A DNA stretch of 64,000 nt from assembly GCF_046159715.1 (NCBI RefSeq), contig NZ_JBJXCT010000002.1, positions 124,001 through 188,000 on the forward strand, given 5' to 3'. How positions within the stretch are numbered: the first letter of the stretch is position 1; every line of letters begins with the position of its first letter. A model generated the notes under the pieces. It was not told where the DNA came from. It searched no databases and saw only the letters and a program-made list of their open reading frames with translations. This document shows positions 32,894 through 41,302 of this stretch, one piece after another. Source of the stretch: Pampinifervens sp037481935. Its GTDB lineage: Bacteria > Aquificota > Aquificia > Aquificales > Aquificaceae. The position numbers were made by a program, and so were the translations under genes.

Positions 32894-33500
32894 CTTTATC
32901 TGGCACCACCCTCTCTCCCACATGAATGTATTCAAGGGGCTTTGCGTATATTTTTCTGTAATCTCTCAGCATCCGCCAGTCTGCAAGGCTGTCGCCTACA
33001 TAAACGCCAGCGTCAATCCCAAGACCTTCAACACACAGATGCAGGGCGTAAGGGTGGGGCTTTCTCAGTTCTTCTTCCTGTATTGTATCCTCATCCACCA
33101 CGAAGTCAAAGAAGTGTGAAAGCCCGGACCTCTCAAAGAGATGCTGCAGGTCTTCTCTGGGTCTTCCTGTGACTATGCCAAGTGGGTAGCCCATGGCTTT
33201 CAGCTCCCCGAAAAAGTCACCTCCCAGTATGAGCCTTTCCTTTTCTCTCAGTGTCCTATAAAGCCGGTTGAATAAACTCTTTATCTCTTCAAAGTCTGCA
33301 TCACCCCCGTATTCCCTTATGACCTCAAGGGTTGCAAGCCAGTCGTTGTTAATGCCTCTGGAAAACTTTATTCTTCTTACATCTTCTATAGGAACCTCCC
33401 TTCCGAGAAAGTGTTCTGCCGTGTGCTTTATGGCGTAGTGATAGGACTGGCTTACGTCCACTATGACCCCGTCCACATCAAAGATAACACCCTTCTTCAT
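32832..33500 (-). CDS. HAD-superfamily hydrolase, subfamily IA
   Basis: A 222-residue phosphatase-like protein. Motif I is FDVDGVIVD (residues 6-14) with the Asp nucleophile and acid-base Asp, motif II is VTGRP, motif III the Lys of RKPHPYAL, and motif IV GDSLADWRM. A helical cap follows motif I. Substrates are likely small phosphate esters such as phosphoglycolate, but the family is promiscuous. The start at 33500 is preferred because it gives an ATGA overlap with the LysR gene; the open frame extends upstream inside LysR without homology. Confidence 0.85.
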   Translation of the reverse strand: MKKGVIFDVDGVIVDVSQSYHYAIKHTAEHFLGREVPIEDVRRIKFSRGINNDWLATLEVIREYGGDADFEEIKSLFNRLYRTLREKERLILGGDFFGELKAMGYPLGIVTGRPREDLQHLFERSGLSHFFDFVVDEDTIQEEELRKPHPYALHLCVEGLGIDAGVYVGDSLADWRMLRDYRKIYAKPLEYIHVGERVVPDKVRNSQPETLLQALQEVLQSL

Positions 33501-34408
33501 CCCGCCACCAGCTCGGAGCTTGCCTTTGAAAGGAGAAACTTCATGAACCTGCTTGCCAGGAAGGTGAGCTTTTCGTGCTCGGGATAGATTATGTAATACC
33601 ACCTGACTGCATTGAAGCCCCTTATTTTTACAGGAACCACACTACCTTCCTCTATTGCCTTTTCCACGATGCCCTTAGAAAGAAAACTACAGCCGTAGCC
33701 CTTCTTTACCATGCTCAGGATAGACCTTCCACAGTTTATCTCTATCCTTATGTTCAGCCTTTCAAAGATTATGCCAAGCCTCTCCAGCTCCTCCTTGACC
33801 ACCTTCCTTGTGCCTGAACTCACCTCTCTGAATATGAGGTCCGCTCCGTAGAGCTCTTCAGGCTCTATTTCCCCCTTTTTGGCAAAGGGATGGGAAGGGT
33901 GTGTAAAGAAGACCACCTCATCCATGAACCACTTGATGGAGCTGAACCTTTCAGAGGGCTCTCTCTCTATCACTCCTATGTTGAGGACGCCTGAGGAGAG
34001 ACCCTCTTCTATGTGCTGTGAATTGTCCACAAGGACCCTTATGGAGATGTTGGGAAGCTGTTGGTGGAACTCCACCAGAAGCTCGGGAACCTTGTATTCG
34101 CTCAGGGTTGTGCTTATGCCCAGAAGCAGTGTGTCCTTAAAGTCCTTTTTTATCTTTGCCATCTCCTCCATGAGGTTCTCATAACTTGCCAGGAGACTCT
34201 TGGCTATCTGGTATATCCTCTTGCCCTCGTCGGTAAGCACTATCCTTCCACCCTGTCTCTGGAAAAGCTTTGCACCTATTATCCTCTCAAGGGCTTTTAT
34301 CTGCTGGGTTACGGCGGGCTGAGTTATATACAGTATTTCAGAAGCCTTTGAAAAGCTTCCCAGGTCTGCAACCGCCACAAAGGTCTTGAGCTTGCTGATG
34401 TCTATCAT
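33497..34408 (-). CDS. LysR-type transcriptional regulator
   Basis: A 303-residue regulator with an N-terminal winged helix-turn-helix (LKTFVAVADLGSFSKASEILYITQPAVTQQI, about residues 6-36, split here by family positions) and a C-terminal periplasmic-binding-like effector domain from about residue 90. In autotrophs such proteins include CbbR and CysB relatives, but nothing here ties it to one pathway. It is not divergent from a target gene: the upstream ArsC-like gene and the downstream HAD gene run in the same direction. Confidence 0.9.
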   Translation of the reverse strand: MIDISKLKTFVAVADLGSFSKASEILYITQPAVTQQIKALERIIGAKLFQRQGGRIVLTDEGKRIYQIAKSLLASYENLMEEMAKIKKDFKDTLLLGISTTLSEYKVPELLVEFHQQLPNISIRVLVDNSQHIEEGLSSGVLNIGVIEREPSERFSSIKWFMDEVVFFTHPSHPFAKKGEIEPEELYGADLIFREVSSGTRKVVKEELERLGIIFERLNIRIEINCGRSILSMVKKGYGCSFLSKGIVEKAIEEGSVVPVKIRGFNAVRWYYIIYPEHEKLTFLASRFMKFLLSKASSELVAG

Positions 34409-34455
34409 TACAGTTTAAAATTTTAATATAAATCCTTCTTATGGCAAGGATAAGT

Positions 34456-34857
34456 CTAACTTATCTTAAAGAGAGCCCTTATGAGATTCTCTAACTGTTC
34501 CAGAAGCCTTGATAGGTCCTCTCTTTTCAGAGTCTTTGGCTCCTCAAGCACCCAGTGCTCCCTTCTCATGTGTCTTTCCGAATAGGGACACATGTCTCTT
34601 GCCTCCGGGGAAAGAGTTATGAGCAGGTCTATCTGGTCATAGGGTATGCTCTCCATTCCCTTTGGATGAAGGTTGTCTGTGGCATAGCCCTTCTCTTTCA
34701 GGAGGTTTATGACTTCCTCCGGCACACTACCTGCTGGCTCCACACCTGCAGAGTATATATCCGGAGTTAGAAGTGCAAGCCTTGAAAGTTTTCTTGCCAC
34801 AGCCTCAGCCATTATGCTCCTTACTGCATTTCTTGTGGATATGAAGGCTATCCTCAT
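34456..34857 (-). CDS. ArsC/low-molecular-weight phosphatase-like protein lacking the catalytic Cys
   Basis: A 133-residue protein with the overall LMW-PTP/thioredoxin-coupled ArsC fold: FISTRNAVRSIMAEA at the N-terminus aligns with FxCTGNxCRSxMAEG. The P-loop is C(x)5R in active enzymes; here Ser7 replaces the nucleophilic Cys, Arg9 the Gly, and Val12 the second Cys, while Arg13 and Ser14 remain. The second active region DLLITLSPEARDMCP keeps one Cys (ArsC has two). The chain is otherwise intact and open, so this looks like a conserved non-enzymatic relative, not a decaying gene. It lies seven bases from rdgB. Confidence 0.75.
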   Translation of the reverse strand: MRIAFISTRNAVRSIMAEAVARKLSRLALLTPDIYSAGVEPAGSVPEEVINLLKEKGYATDNLHPKGMESIPYDQIDLLITLSPEARDMCPYSERHMRREHWVLEEPKTLKREDLSRLLEQLENLIRALFKIS

Positions 34858-34864
34858 GGAATTG

Positions 34865-35461
34865 CTATTTTAGCATCTGTATCAGTTTTCTGGCGGCTTT
34901 GCCCCTGTGGGATATGAGGTTTTTCTCCCCCATGCTTAGCTCTGCCATGCTCTTGAGGAAGCCCTCCGGCTGGAATATGGGGTCGTATCCGAAGCCTCCA
35001 GCTCCCCTTGGCTCTGTAAGTATGGTGCCGTAGCATCTTCCTTCAGCCCACAGACCTCCCCCCTCTGCATAAACTACCACAAAGGCAGTGTAGTAGGCTC
35101 TTCTGTCCTCCATATGCTTCATGAGCCTGAGCACCTTTTCTATGTTGGCTCTGTCTTTGCTCTCCTTTACCGGCTCTTTTCCACCCCAATCAATCTGGTA
35201 AAACCTGCTGGAATACACACCTGGATAGCCCTCAAGGGCAGGAATCACAAGCCCCGAGTCCTCAGCGAGGGCGGGAATTCTGTAGACCTCGTAGTATGCT
35301 CTGGCTTTGATGTAGGCGTTTTCCAGAAAGCTACAGCCCCTCTCTTCCACTTCCAGGCTTGTGTCTGGCATGAGAAGCTCAATATCTGAACCTTCAAAGA
35401 GACTTTTTATCTCTCTCACTTTTCCCTGATTGGTGGTGGCAATGAGGAGCCTTCTGAGCAT
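34865..35461 (-). CDS. rdgB: Non-canonical purine NTP pyrophosphatase (RdgB/HAM1)
   Basis: A 198-residue house-cleaning enzyme that hydrolyses dITP and XTP. Signatures: ATTNQGKVREIKSLF at the N-terminus, the AEDSGLVIPALEGYPGVYSSRF active-site region and GGFGYDPIF with SHRGKA near the end. Start 35461 is selected because a minus-strand TATAAT stands six bases upstream, predicting transcription from the A of this ATG; the longer frame would overlap the neighbouring gene. It is divergent from the second restriction-modification pair. Confidence 0.93.
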   Translation of the reverse strand: MLRRLLIATTNQGKVREIKSLFEGSDIELLMPDTSLEVEERGCSFLENAYIKARAYYEVYRIPALAEDSGLVIPALEGYPGVYSSRFYQIDWGGKEPVKESKDRANIEKVLRLMKHMEDRRAYYTAFVVVYAEGGGLWAEGRCYGTILTEPRGAGGFGYDPIFQPEGFLKSMAELSMGEKNLISHRGKAARKLIQMLK

Positions 35462-35467
35462 GCTAAA

Positions 35468-35473
35468 ATTATA
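35468..35473 (-). promoter_or_regulatory. -10 box of rdgB (leaderless)
   Basis: Minus-strand TATAAT with six bases before the rdgB ATG. Only 16 bases separate the rdgB start from the divergent nuclease start. Confidence 0.45.
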
Positions 35474-35477
35474 TCGC

Positions 35478-36137
35478 ATGAACGAAAACCTCAGAAAAAG
35501 CATAGTTCTTTACGCCACCGATGAAAGTGAACAGCTTGAGAGATTTCTTAGAAGTTTGTCAAGACCTACATTGGAATCCCTCCTTATAGACCTTATGACC
35601 ATGTATTACAATGACAAAAATTCCTCAAGGCTTAGGGAGCTATCTGCAATATATATAGCCGGGTATAAACCCACCGAAGAAAAGCTTGGATACAACGGCT
35701 ATATGCAACATGTGGATAAAGGCATAGTGACTTACTGCGAGGTAAAACCGAAGAATACAGATAGCAGAGACAAAAAACTCAATGGTGGCGGAAGTTTTAA
35801 TGATTATACTCCAGAAAGATTTGAAAGGGATATGAAAGAAAACCCTAAAGTTTTGACCTGTGGGTTCGTGCACGGCAAACTGATATACCTTTTTGAGTTT
35901 GACTTTTTGTGCTTGAAGGACAGGCTTTACAACCTGATAAAAAGACGCTTTCCAGATAAAGTTCGTAGACCGGGAGAGTATCTGCGTTCCGCCAGCTTCT
36001 CTATAAGGGATTACAGGGACTGTAGTAGCCTGAAAGCGGTATTTTTACGAAAGGACATAGAAAGGTTTTATGACTTCCTCTCAAGAGACCTTATAGAGGC
36101 CATAGAGGACTTTAGAAGGAAAAATGCGCAGGATTGA
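35478..36137 (+). CDS. Probable type II restriction endonuclease (second pair)
   Basis: A 219-residue protein next to a DNA methyltransferase, the usual partner. The likely nuclease core is TYCEVKPKN (Glu88-Val-Lys90, an E-x-K motif of PD-(D/E)xK enzymes) preceded by EEKLGYNGY and followed by LNGGGSFNDYTPERF, which looks like a conserved substrate-binding stretch. The N-terminus is helical. The start ATG at 35478 is used because the longer frame runs back over rdgB. It overlaps the methyltransferase by 14 bases. Recognition site and family are not identified. Confidence 0.7.
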   Translation: MNENLRKSIVLYATDESEQLERFLRSLSRPTLESLLIDLMTMYYNDKNSSRLRELSAIYIAGYKPTEEKLGYNGYMQHVDKGIVTYCEVKPKNTDSRDKKLNGGGSFNDYTPERFERDMKENPKVLTCGFVHGKLIYLFEFDFLCLKDRLYNLIKRRFPDKVRRPGEYLRSASFSIRDYRDCSSLKAVFLRKDIERFYDFLSRDLIEAIEDFRRKNAQD

Positions 36138-36945
36138 AGAATTTATAAACAGGGTTATATGTGGTGATGCTCTAGAGGTTCTGAGGGAAATGCCTTCAGA
36201 CAGTGTTGACCTTGGCATAACTTCACCTCCCTATAACAAAAAGGAGAAGCATGGAGGCTGGCTCGTTTCGAAGGTAGTCTACAGAGGATACAAAGATGTT
36301 ATGTCTGAAGAGGACTATCAAATATGGCAGGTGGATGTGCTTGACGAGCTATACAGGGTTGTAAAGGAAGGTGGCAGTTTCTTTTATAACCACAAGGTGA
36401 GGTATGAAAACGGCAGGATGATACATCCCCTTGAATGGCTGGGTAAAAGCAGGTGGACCTTGTGGCAGGAGATAATCTGGAACAGAAGGATAGCGGGCAA
36501 CATAAGAGGGTGGAGGTTCTGGCAGGTTGAAGAGAGAATATACTGGCTTGTAAAAGGAAAGCCAAGAGAGCTAAATCCCAGACACGCAAAACTCACATCT
36601 GTATGGGATATAAGACCTGAACAGGGACACAAAGGTCACCCTGCGGTCTTCCCCATAGAACTGCCCACCAGAATCATTCATTCCATTTTTGAGGACAGAA
36701 AAGGCATAGTTATAGACCCCTTCTGCGGGACTGGAACTACCTTGGTATCTGCCAAGCTACTGGGAAAGGATTACATAGGTATAGACATATCGCAGGACTA
36801 CGTTGAGTATGCCCTGAAAAGGCTTGAAAGGGCGGAGAAGGAATACGCAAAAGTCTTGCAGGAGCTTTCCCTCCACAGTGTGGAGCTCACCTTTAAAGAG
36901 AGAAAGGAAAAGGGGATGTGGAGCAAAAGGCTCAGAAGTTTATAA
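36124..36945 (+). CDS. Type II DNA methyltransferase, beta class, probably N4-cytosine
   Basis: A 273-residue modification enzyme. Motif IV is SPPYN (residues 34-38), the form usual in N4-cytosine methyltransferases, and precedes motif I DPFCGTGTT (198-206), the beta-class order. The middle contains an aromatic-rich segment (WQEIIWNRR, GWRFWQVEERIYWL) likely to include target recognition. It follows the putative endonuclease in one operon and ends eight bases before gatB; the gatB promoter lies in its 3' end. Confidence 0.87.
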   Translation: MRRIEEFINRVICGDALEVLREMPSDSVDLGITSPPYNKKEKHGGWLVSKVVYRGYKDVMSEEDYQIWQVDVLDELYRVVKEGGSFFYNHKVRYENGRMIHPLEWLGKSRWTLWQEIIWNRRIAGNIRGWRFWQVEERIYWLVKGKPRELNPRHAKLTSVWDIRPEQGHKGHPAVFPIELPTRIIHSIFEDRKGIVIDPFCGTGTTLVSAKLLGKDYIGIDISQDYVEYALKRLERAEKEYAKVLQELSLHSVELTFKERKEKGMWSKRLRSL

Positions 36946-36946
36946 T
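36941..36946 (+). promoter_or_regulatory. -10 box of gatB (leaderless)
   Basis: TATAAT at the end of the methyltransferase gene, six bases before the gatB ATG at 36953, so +1 would coincide with the start codon. Confidence 0.45.
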
Positions 36947-36952
36947 ATAAGC

Positions 36953-38377
36953 ATGAGCATGGAATTTGAGCCAGTTATAGGTCTTGAGATACACGTGCAG
37001 ATGGACACAAGAACAAAGCTCTTCTGCTCCTGTCCGGTGGAGTTCGGTGCAGAGCCCAACAGCAACGTGTGTCCTGTATGCCTTGGGCTTCCCGGCAGCT
37101 TGCCGGTTATAAACAGGAGGGCAGTGGAGTTTGCCATAAGGGCAGGGCTTGCCCTGAACTGTCAGATAAACACCCGCTCAGTCTTTGCAAGAAAGAACTA
37201 CTTCTATCCAGACCTTCCAAAGGGCTATCAGATTTCTCAATATGAGGAGCCTCTTGCGGTCAACGGATGGCTTGAGGTTGGTGGCAAGAGGGTAAGGATA
37301 AGAAGGCTTCATATGGAGGAGGATGCGGGTAAAAACATCCACGAAGGCTCAAAGACCTATGTGGACCTCAACAGGGCGGGCACGCCCCTCATGGAAATAG
37401 TCACAGAGCCGGACATAGACTCTCCCCAGATGGCGAGGGAGTTTCTTGAAAGGCTCAGGAACATAATGAGATATGCGGGCGTGTCCCGTGCAGACATGGA
37501 AAAGGGACAGCTTCGCTGTGATATAAACCTCTCCATAAGACCAAAGGGCTCAAAGGAGCTCGGCACAAGGGTGGAGATAAAGAACGTAAACTCCTTCAGG
37601 TTTGTGCAGAAAGCCATAGAGGCGGAGATGGAGCGTCAGATAAAGCTGGTGCTGTCCGGTGAGAAGGTGATTCAGGAAACACGGACCTTTGACCCCTCCA
37701 CGGGGCTCACCCATCCCATGAGAACAAAGGAAGAGGCAGAAGACTACCGATACTTCCCAGACCCGGACCTTCTCCCCCTCGTGATTCCTGCAGACTGGAT
37801 AGAAAGTATAAGAAGGAGCATGCCAGAGCTTCCAGAGCAGAGGCTTGAGAGGTTCATCAGAGATTATGCCCTTGACGAGTATTCCGCAAGGGTTCTGACC
37901 GACAACAAGGATCTGGGAGACTTCTTTGAGGAGTCTCTGAAGTTTTATCCAGAAGACCCTAAACTGACCGCCAACTGGCTGCTAAACGACCTTCTTGGAA
38001 ACCTCTCTGAGGCTGGAAAAGATATAGAAAACTCCACGGTAAGCCCCCAGAGCCTTGCGGAGCTCGTAAAGCTCATAAGGGAAGGCGTTCTTTCTTCCAG
38101 ACTGGCAAAAGAGGTGTTAAAAGAGATGGTCTCCACGGGCAAGGAGCCCTCAAAAATAGTAGAGGAAAAGGGACTCAGGCAGGTAAGTGATGAAGACACC
38201 ATAAGGGCAATGATTGAAGAGGTGGTGAAAGAAAACAGCAGAGAGGTGGAACGTTTCAGGGCTGGTGAAGAGAAGGTCTTTGGCTTTCTTGTGGGTCAGG
38301 TGATGAAAAAGGCAAAGGGCAAAGCAAACCCACAGGTGGTAAACAGGCTCCTCAGAGAGATGCTGACCGGTGGATGA
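36953..38377 (+). CDS. gatB: Aspartyl/glutamyl-tRNA(Asn/Gln) amidotransferase subunit B
   Basis: A 474-residue subunit of the GatCAB complex, which converts Glu-tRNA(Gln) and/or Asp-tRNA(Asn) to the amidated forms. GLEIHVQ near the N-terminus, CPVCLGLPGSLPV, the YFYPDLPKGYQISQY signature and the C-terminal GatB/YqeY helical tail (ending VNRLLREML) are all present. Start at 36953 (MSMEFEP) is chosen over a longer frame overlapping the methyltransferase because of family length and the promoter. gatA and gatC are elsewhere. It overlaps the next gene by four bases. Confidence 0.95.
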   Translation: MSMEFEPVIGLEIHVQMDTRTKLFCSCPVEFGAEPNSNVCPVCLGLPGSLPVINRRAVEFAIRAGLALNCQINTRSVFARKNYFYPDLPKGYQISQYEEPLAVNGWLEVGGKRVRIRRLHMEEDAGKNIHEGSKTYVDLNRAGTPLMEIVTEPDIDSPQMAREFLERLRNIMRYAGVSRADMEKGQLRCDINLSIRPKGSKELGTRVEIKNVNSFRFVQKAIEAEMERQIKLVLSGEKVIQETRTFDPSTGLTHPMRTKEEAEDYRYFPDPDLLPLVIPADWIESIRRSMPELPEQRLERFIRDYALDEYSARVLTDNKDLGDFFEESLKFYPEDPKLTANWLLNDLLGNLSEAGKDIENSTVSPQSLAELVKLIREGVLSSRLAKEVLKEMVSTGKEPSKIVEEKGLRQVSDEDTIRAMIEEVVKENSREVERFRAGEEKVFGFLVGQVMKKAKGKANPQVVNRLLREMLTGG

Positions 38378-38754
38378 AGGAGCTCTACCTCTTTCTTGCC
38401 CATGTGGTGGTCTTTGTCCACTTTCTCTGGATAGTCTTTCTGCTAACGGGCTGGGTCTTTTCCCTTAGATTCAGAGCAATAAGATGGCTCCACATGGGCG
38501 GAGTCCTCTTTGCCCTTTTCCTCAACATCACAAAACTTCACTGCCCCCTTACATACCTTGAGATATGGCTCAGAAAGAAGGCGGGTGCACAGGCATACGA
38601 CAGCTCCTTCATAATCCATTACCTTGAAAAGCTCATATACATAAGAATAGAGCCTGAGCTTCTGAGACTTCTTACCTACCTTTTTGTTGTCTTCTTTCTT
38701 GTCTTTTATGGTCTTCTTTGGTTAAAGAATAGAGCTTCAAACCAGCCTTTCTGA
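38374..38754 (+). CDS. DUF2784-family small membrane protein
   Basis: A 126-residue protein with about three to four membrane helices. The sequence AHVVVFVHFLWIVFLLTG, then LHMGGVLFALFLNIT, CPLTYLEIWLRKKAG and IIHYLEKLIY follows the DUF2784 pattern (HFLW, CPLTxLE, FxxHYLxxLIY). The family's role is unknown. It is coupled to gatB by a four-base overlap and converges on the GGDEF-EAL gene with an 18-base overlap. Confidence 0.75.
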   Translation: MKELYLFLAHVVVFVHFLWIVFLLTGWVFSLRFRAIRWLHMGGVLFALFLNITKLHCPLTYLEIWLRKKAGAQAYDSSFIIHYLEKLIYIRIEPELLRLLTYLFVVFFLVFYGLLWLKNRASNQPF

Positions 38755-41274
38755 AGGCTTACCAATGTAATAACCCTGAGCATAGTCAACTCCGATGTCT
38801 TTCAGTATTCTGAGGACCTCTTCGCTTTCCACGTGTTCCGCAATGGTTTTCATACCCATTCCCCTTGCGAGGGTTACCACGGACTCTATGAATATCCTGT
38901 CTCTCCAGTCCTCCTTCAGGTCCTTTACAAACTCCCCTTCCAGTTTTACAAAATCAACGGGCAGTTTCTTTATGTAATGGAAAGAGGAATACCCAGAACC
39001 GAAGTCGTCAATGGCAAAGAGAAAACCTTCAGCCTTGAGCAATCTTATAAACCTTTCAAGAAGGCTTATGTTCCTTATACTTTCCCTCTCAGTAAGCTCA
39101 AAAACAAGCTGTGAAGGCTCTATGTCATAGGATTGTATAAGCCTTTTCATGTTCTTAATAAAGTCATTCATAAGCATAGCCCTTGGGGATAGATTGAGGA
39201 AAAGCTTACCCCGGTAGTTGACCTCGCCGGCTTTCCTGATAGCCTTTTCATAGACCATGGCATCCATCCTTAAAACAACACCGAGCCTCTCAGCCATCTC
39301 TATAAACTCACCCGCAGGTAAGAGACCCTCGCCTATTCTCATAAGAACCTCATAACCAAACACTTCTCCTGTTCTTAGGTCCTGTATTGGTTGAAAGAAT
39401 GGATAAATCTCCCCTCTGTCAAGAGAAGTTAGAACCCTTATAGCTTTACTACTGTATTCTCTGTATGATTGCACAAGGTCTTCTTGACTTGGAAGCCTTA
39501 TCCTGTCCTTGCCCTCTTCTTTGGCGTTTCTGAGCATGCTGTCTGCTATGAGAAAAAGGTCCTTTGGTGTGTTCGCATGGTCTGGATATACTGCTATCCC
39601 AGCGGAAACTCTCGGTGATACGGAGCTCTGGTCAGGCAGGGTCAGTGTGATGCTTTCTATGTGTTCTTTAAGAGATGATGCAAGGCTGTAGGCGTTAAGT
39701 GGGTCAGCCCCAACAGCTATAATGGCAAATTCATCCCCTCCATACCTTGCAGCTATGTCTGCCTTTCTCTTTCTTTCACCTATGGCCCTTGCAACTTCTT
39801 TTAGAAGCGTATCACCCACATGGTGACCATAGGTGTCGTTTATGAATTTGAAATTATCGAGGTCAAGGATTATCAGGGAAAGCTTCCTGTCAAACCGCTT
39901 TGCTCTTTCCATCTCATAGTTCAAAAGCTCCCAGAAGGTCCTCTGGTTATAGAGTGTGGTGAGCGGGTCCCTCATGGCATAAAACTCTACCTGCTCTATG
40001 TAATCACTTATAGCCTTTGAAGAGCCTATGGCGTTCACGAGGGTTGAAAGCAGGCTGTTGATAACCGCTTGCTTTGCAGGGTCCTCCATCACACAAGATT
40101 CCACTCCAACGCCAACGATTCCCCCAACCTGCGGCTTATCAAAGAAAACAGCTTTTGTTCTCAGTCTTATTTTTTCTCTGTCCTCTTCGCTATAGCTTTC
40201 AGAACCGTTTACCGTATGGTGAAAAAGGTATAGCTGTCTTCCCATGAGCAGAGACAGTGGAAGCTCAAGGCTTACTTTTGATTTTATGAAGGATTCTATG
40301 TAGTTTTTTGTCTCCTCATCTGCCCTTTTATACCAGAATATTTCAATCTTGAGCACATCCGGCTCAAGGAAGAGTGAGAAGACTATGTCTATGGGGATTA
40401 TGGAATTCATCTCCTTTATAAGGTTTTTTACATAATCGTGCCAGTTTTTTATGGTCTTTGAAGTTATTATGAACCTTTCTAAAAGCTTGGCTTCCGTATC
40501 TAAAATGTCCCTATCTATGGCTATTAATTTTATTCTGGTGCCAAGATGCTGGAGTGATTCGTAAATAGGCTTAAGTTCTTTGTAAGATATTTCAGTTCTT
40601 CTGAGGAGACTTTCCACATCCTCAACGGATTTTATGCTTTCAATACTTTCACTTATGCTATTACTTAAGGATTTTATAAGACTTCTGAATGTGAACATAA
40701 GAAATGTAAACAGCACAGAAAAGAACAAAAGAGGCGTAAGTGTAAGGAATTTAAAAGTGCTCTCAATGCCAGAAATAAAGGCTTTCAGATTTATGCTTGT
40801 CTCCACAAGTCCGAGGACACTGCCCTCCTTTGCATTCCAGTGGCACCTGAGGCATTCACTTTCTGCCTTGATGGGTTTTATGTAAAAATAAACGCCTTTT
40901 TCAAACTTGCTCTGAGCTTCGCCCCTCATGGCTATAAGATGCATGGCTGTCTTTGCAGGTTCAGGAACAGTTCCATAAATCTCCTTTACAATATCCGACC
41001 TGTATAAGTTTATGCTTACCGGGGTTCCCTGATAAGAGACCTCAATAGCCTTCATAAATTCAAGAAGGTCTTTTCTTTCCCACCCCCTTTTCATAACCTG
41101 ATATATGGAGCTGAAAACCTGATTTGAAATCCCATGGGCTGTTTGATGTGCCATGTTCTGGGTGAAGGATTTTACATAACGGGAGGCAATTATGTAAATA
41201 ACAGCGTAAACCGGAAGGATTATCAGTAGGTATAAGAAGGTAATTCTAAATATCAGGCTTTTTTGAGCTTTCAC
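38737..41274 (-). CDS. Membrane GGDEF-EAL protein with a c-type heme motif in its sensor domain
   Basis: An 845-residue c-di-GMP enzyme. A first helix (about 9-30) and a second (about 174-196) flank an exported sensor domain with CLRCH at 141-145, a covalent c-heme site, in a DUF3365/Tll0287-like setting. A cytoplasmic GAF-like linker (about 250-425) leads to GGDEF with intact YGGDEF (511-516) and EAL with GYEVLMR (640-646), LNLSP, ELTE, DDFG and AQGYYIGKP. Both catalytic halves keep key residues, so synthesis and breakdown are both possible. Start codon is GTG at 41274 with TATAAT seven bases upstream. Heme suggests sensing of oxygen, NO or redox state. Confidence 0.85.
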   Translation of the reverse strand: MKAQKSLIFRITFLYLLIILPVYAVIYIIASRYVKSFTQNMAHQTAHGISNQVFSSIYQVMKRGWERKDLLEFMKAIEVSYQGTPVSINLYRSDIVKEIYGTVPEPAKTAMHLIAMRGEAQSKFEKGVYFYIKPIKAESECLRCHWNAKEGSVLGLVETSINLKAFISGIESTFKFLTLTPLLFFSVLFTFLMFTFRSLIKSLSNSISESIESIKSVEDVESLLRRTEISYKELKPIYESLQHLGTRIKLIAIDRDILDTEAKLLERFIITSKTIKNWHDYVKNLIKEMNSIIPIDIVFSLFLEPDVLKIEIFWYKRADEETKNYIESFIKSKVSLELPLSLLMGRQLYLFHHTVNGSESYSEEDREKIRLRTKAVFFDKPQVGGIVGVGVESCVMEDPAKQAVINSLLSTLVNAIGSSKAISDYIEQVEFYAMRDPLTTLYNQRTFWELLNYEMERAKRFDRKLSLIILDLDNFKFINDTYGHHVGDTLLKEVARAIGERKRKADIAARYGGDEFAIIAVGADPLNAYSLASSLKEHIESITLTLPDQSSVSPRVSAGIAVYPDHANTPKDLFLIADSMLRNAKEEGKDRIRLPSQEDLVQSYREYSSKAIRVLTSLDRGEIYPFFQPIQDLRTGEVFGYEVLMRIGEGLLPAGEFIEMAERLGVVLRMDAMVYEKAIRKAGEVNYRGKLFLNLSPRAMLMNDFIKNMKRLIQSYDIEPSQLVFELTERESIRNISLLERFIRLLKAEGFLFAIDDFGSGYSSFHYIKKLPVDFVKLEGEFVKDLKEDWRDRIFIESVVTLARGMGMKTIAEHVESEEVLRILKDIGVDYAQGYYIGKPSERLV

Positions 41275-41281
41275 CGATTAA

Positions 41282-41296
41282 ATTATAGCTTATAAT
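41282..41296. promoter_or_regulatory. Divergent -10 boxes between GGDEF-EAL gene and rpiB
   Basis: Minus-strand TATAAT at 41282-41287 lies seven bases before the GTG of the heme GGDEF-EAL gene; plus-strand TATAAT at 41291-41296 lies six bases before the rpiB ATG. Both imply leaderless transcripts from a 28-base intergenic space. Confidence 0.5.
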
Positions 41297-41302
41297 TAAA
41301 AC

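Noticed and set aside
34449..34465. Inverted repeat GATAAG-TCTAA-CTTATC near the ArsC-like stop
   Set aside because: Short, AT-rich and without a following T run in the direction of transcription; not enough to call a terminator or operator.
36824..36952. 43-residue N-terminal extension of gatB
   Set aside because: It overlaps the methyltransferase out of frame, does not match GatB, and a promoter-spaced ATG exists at 36953.
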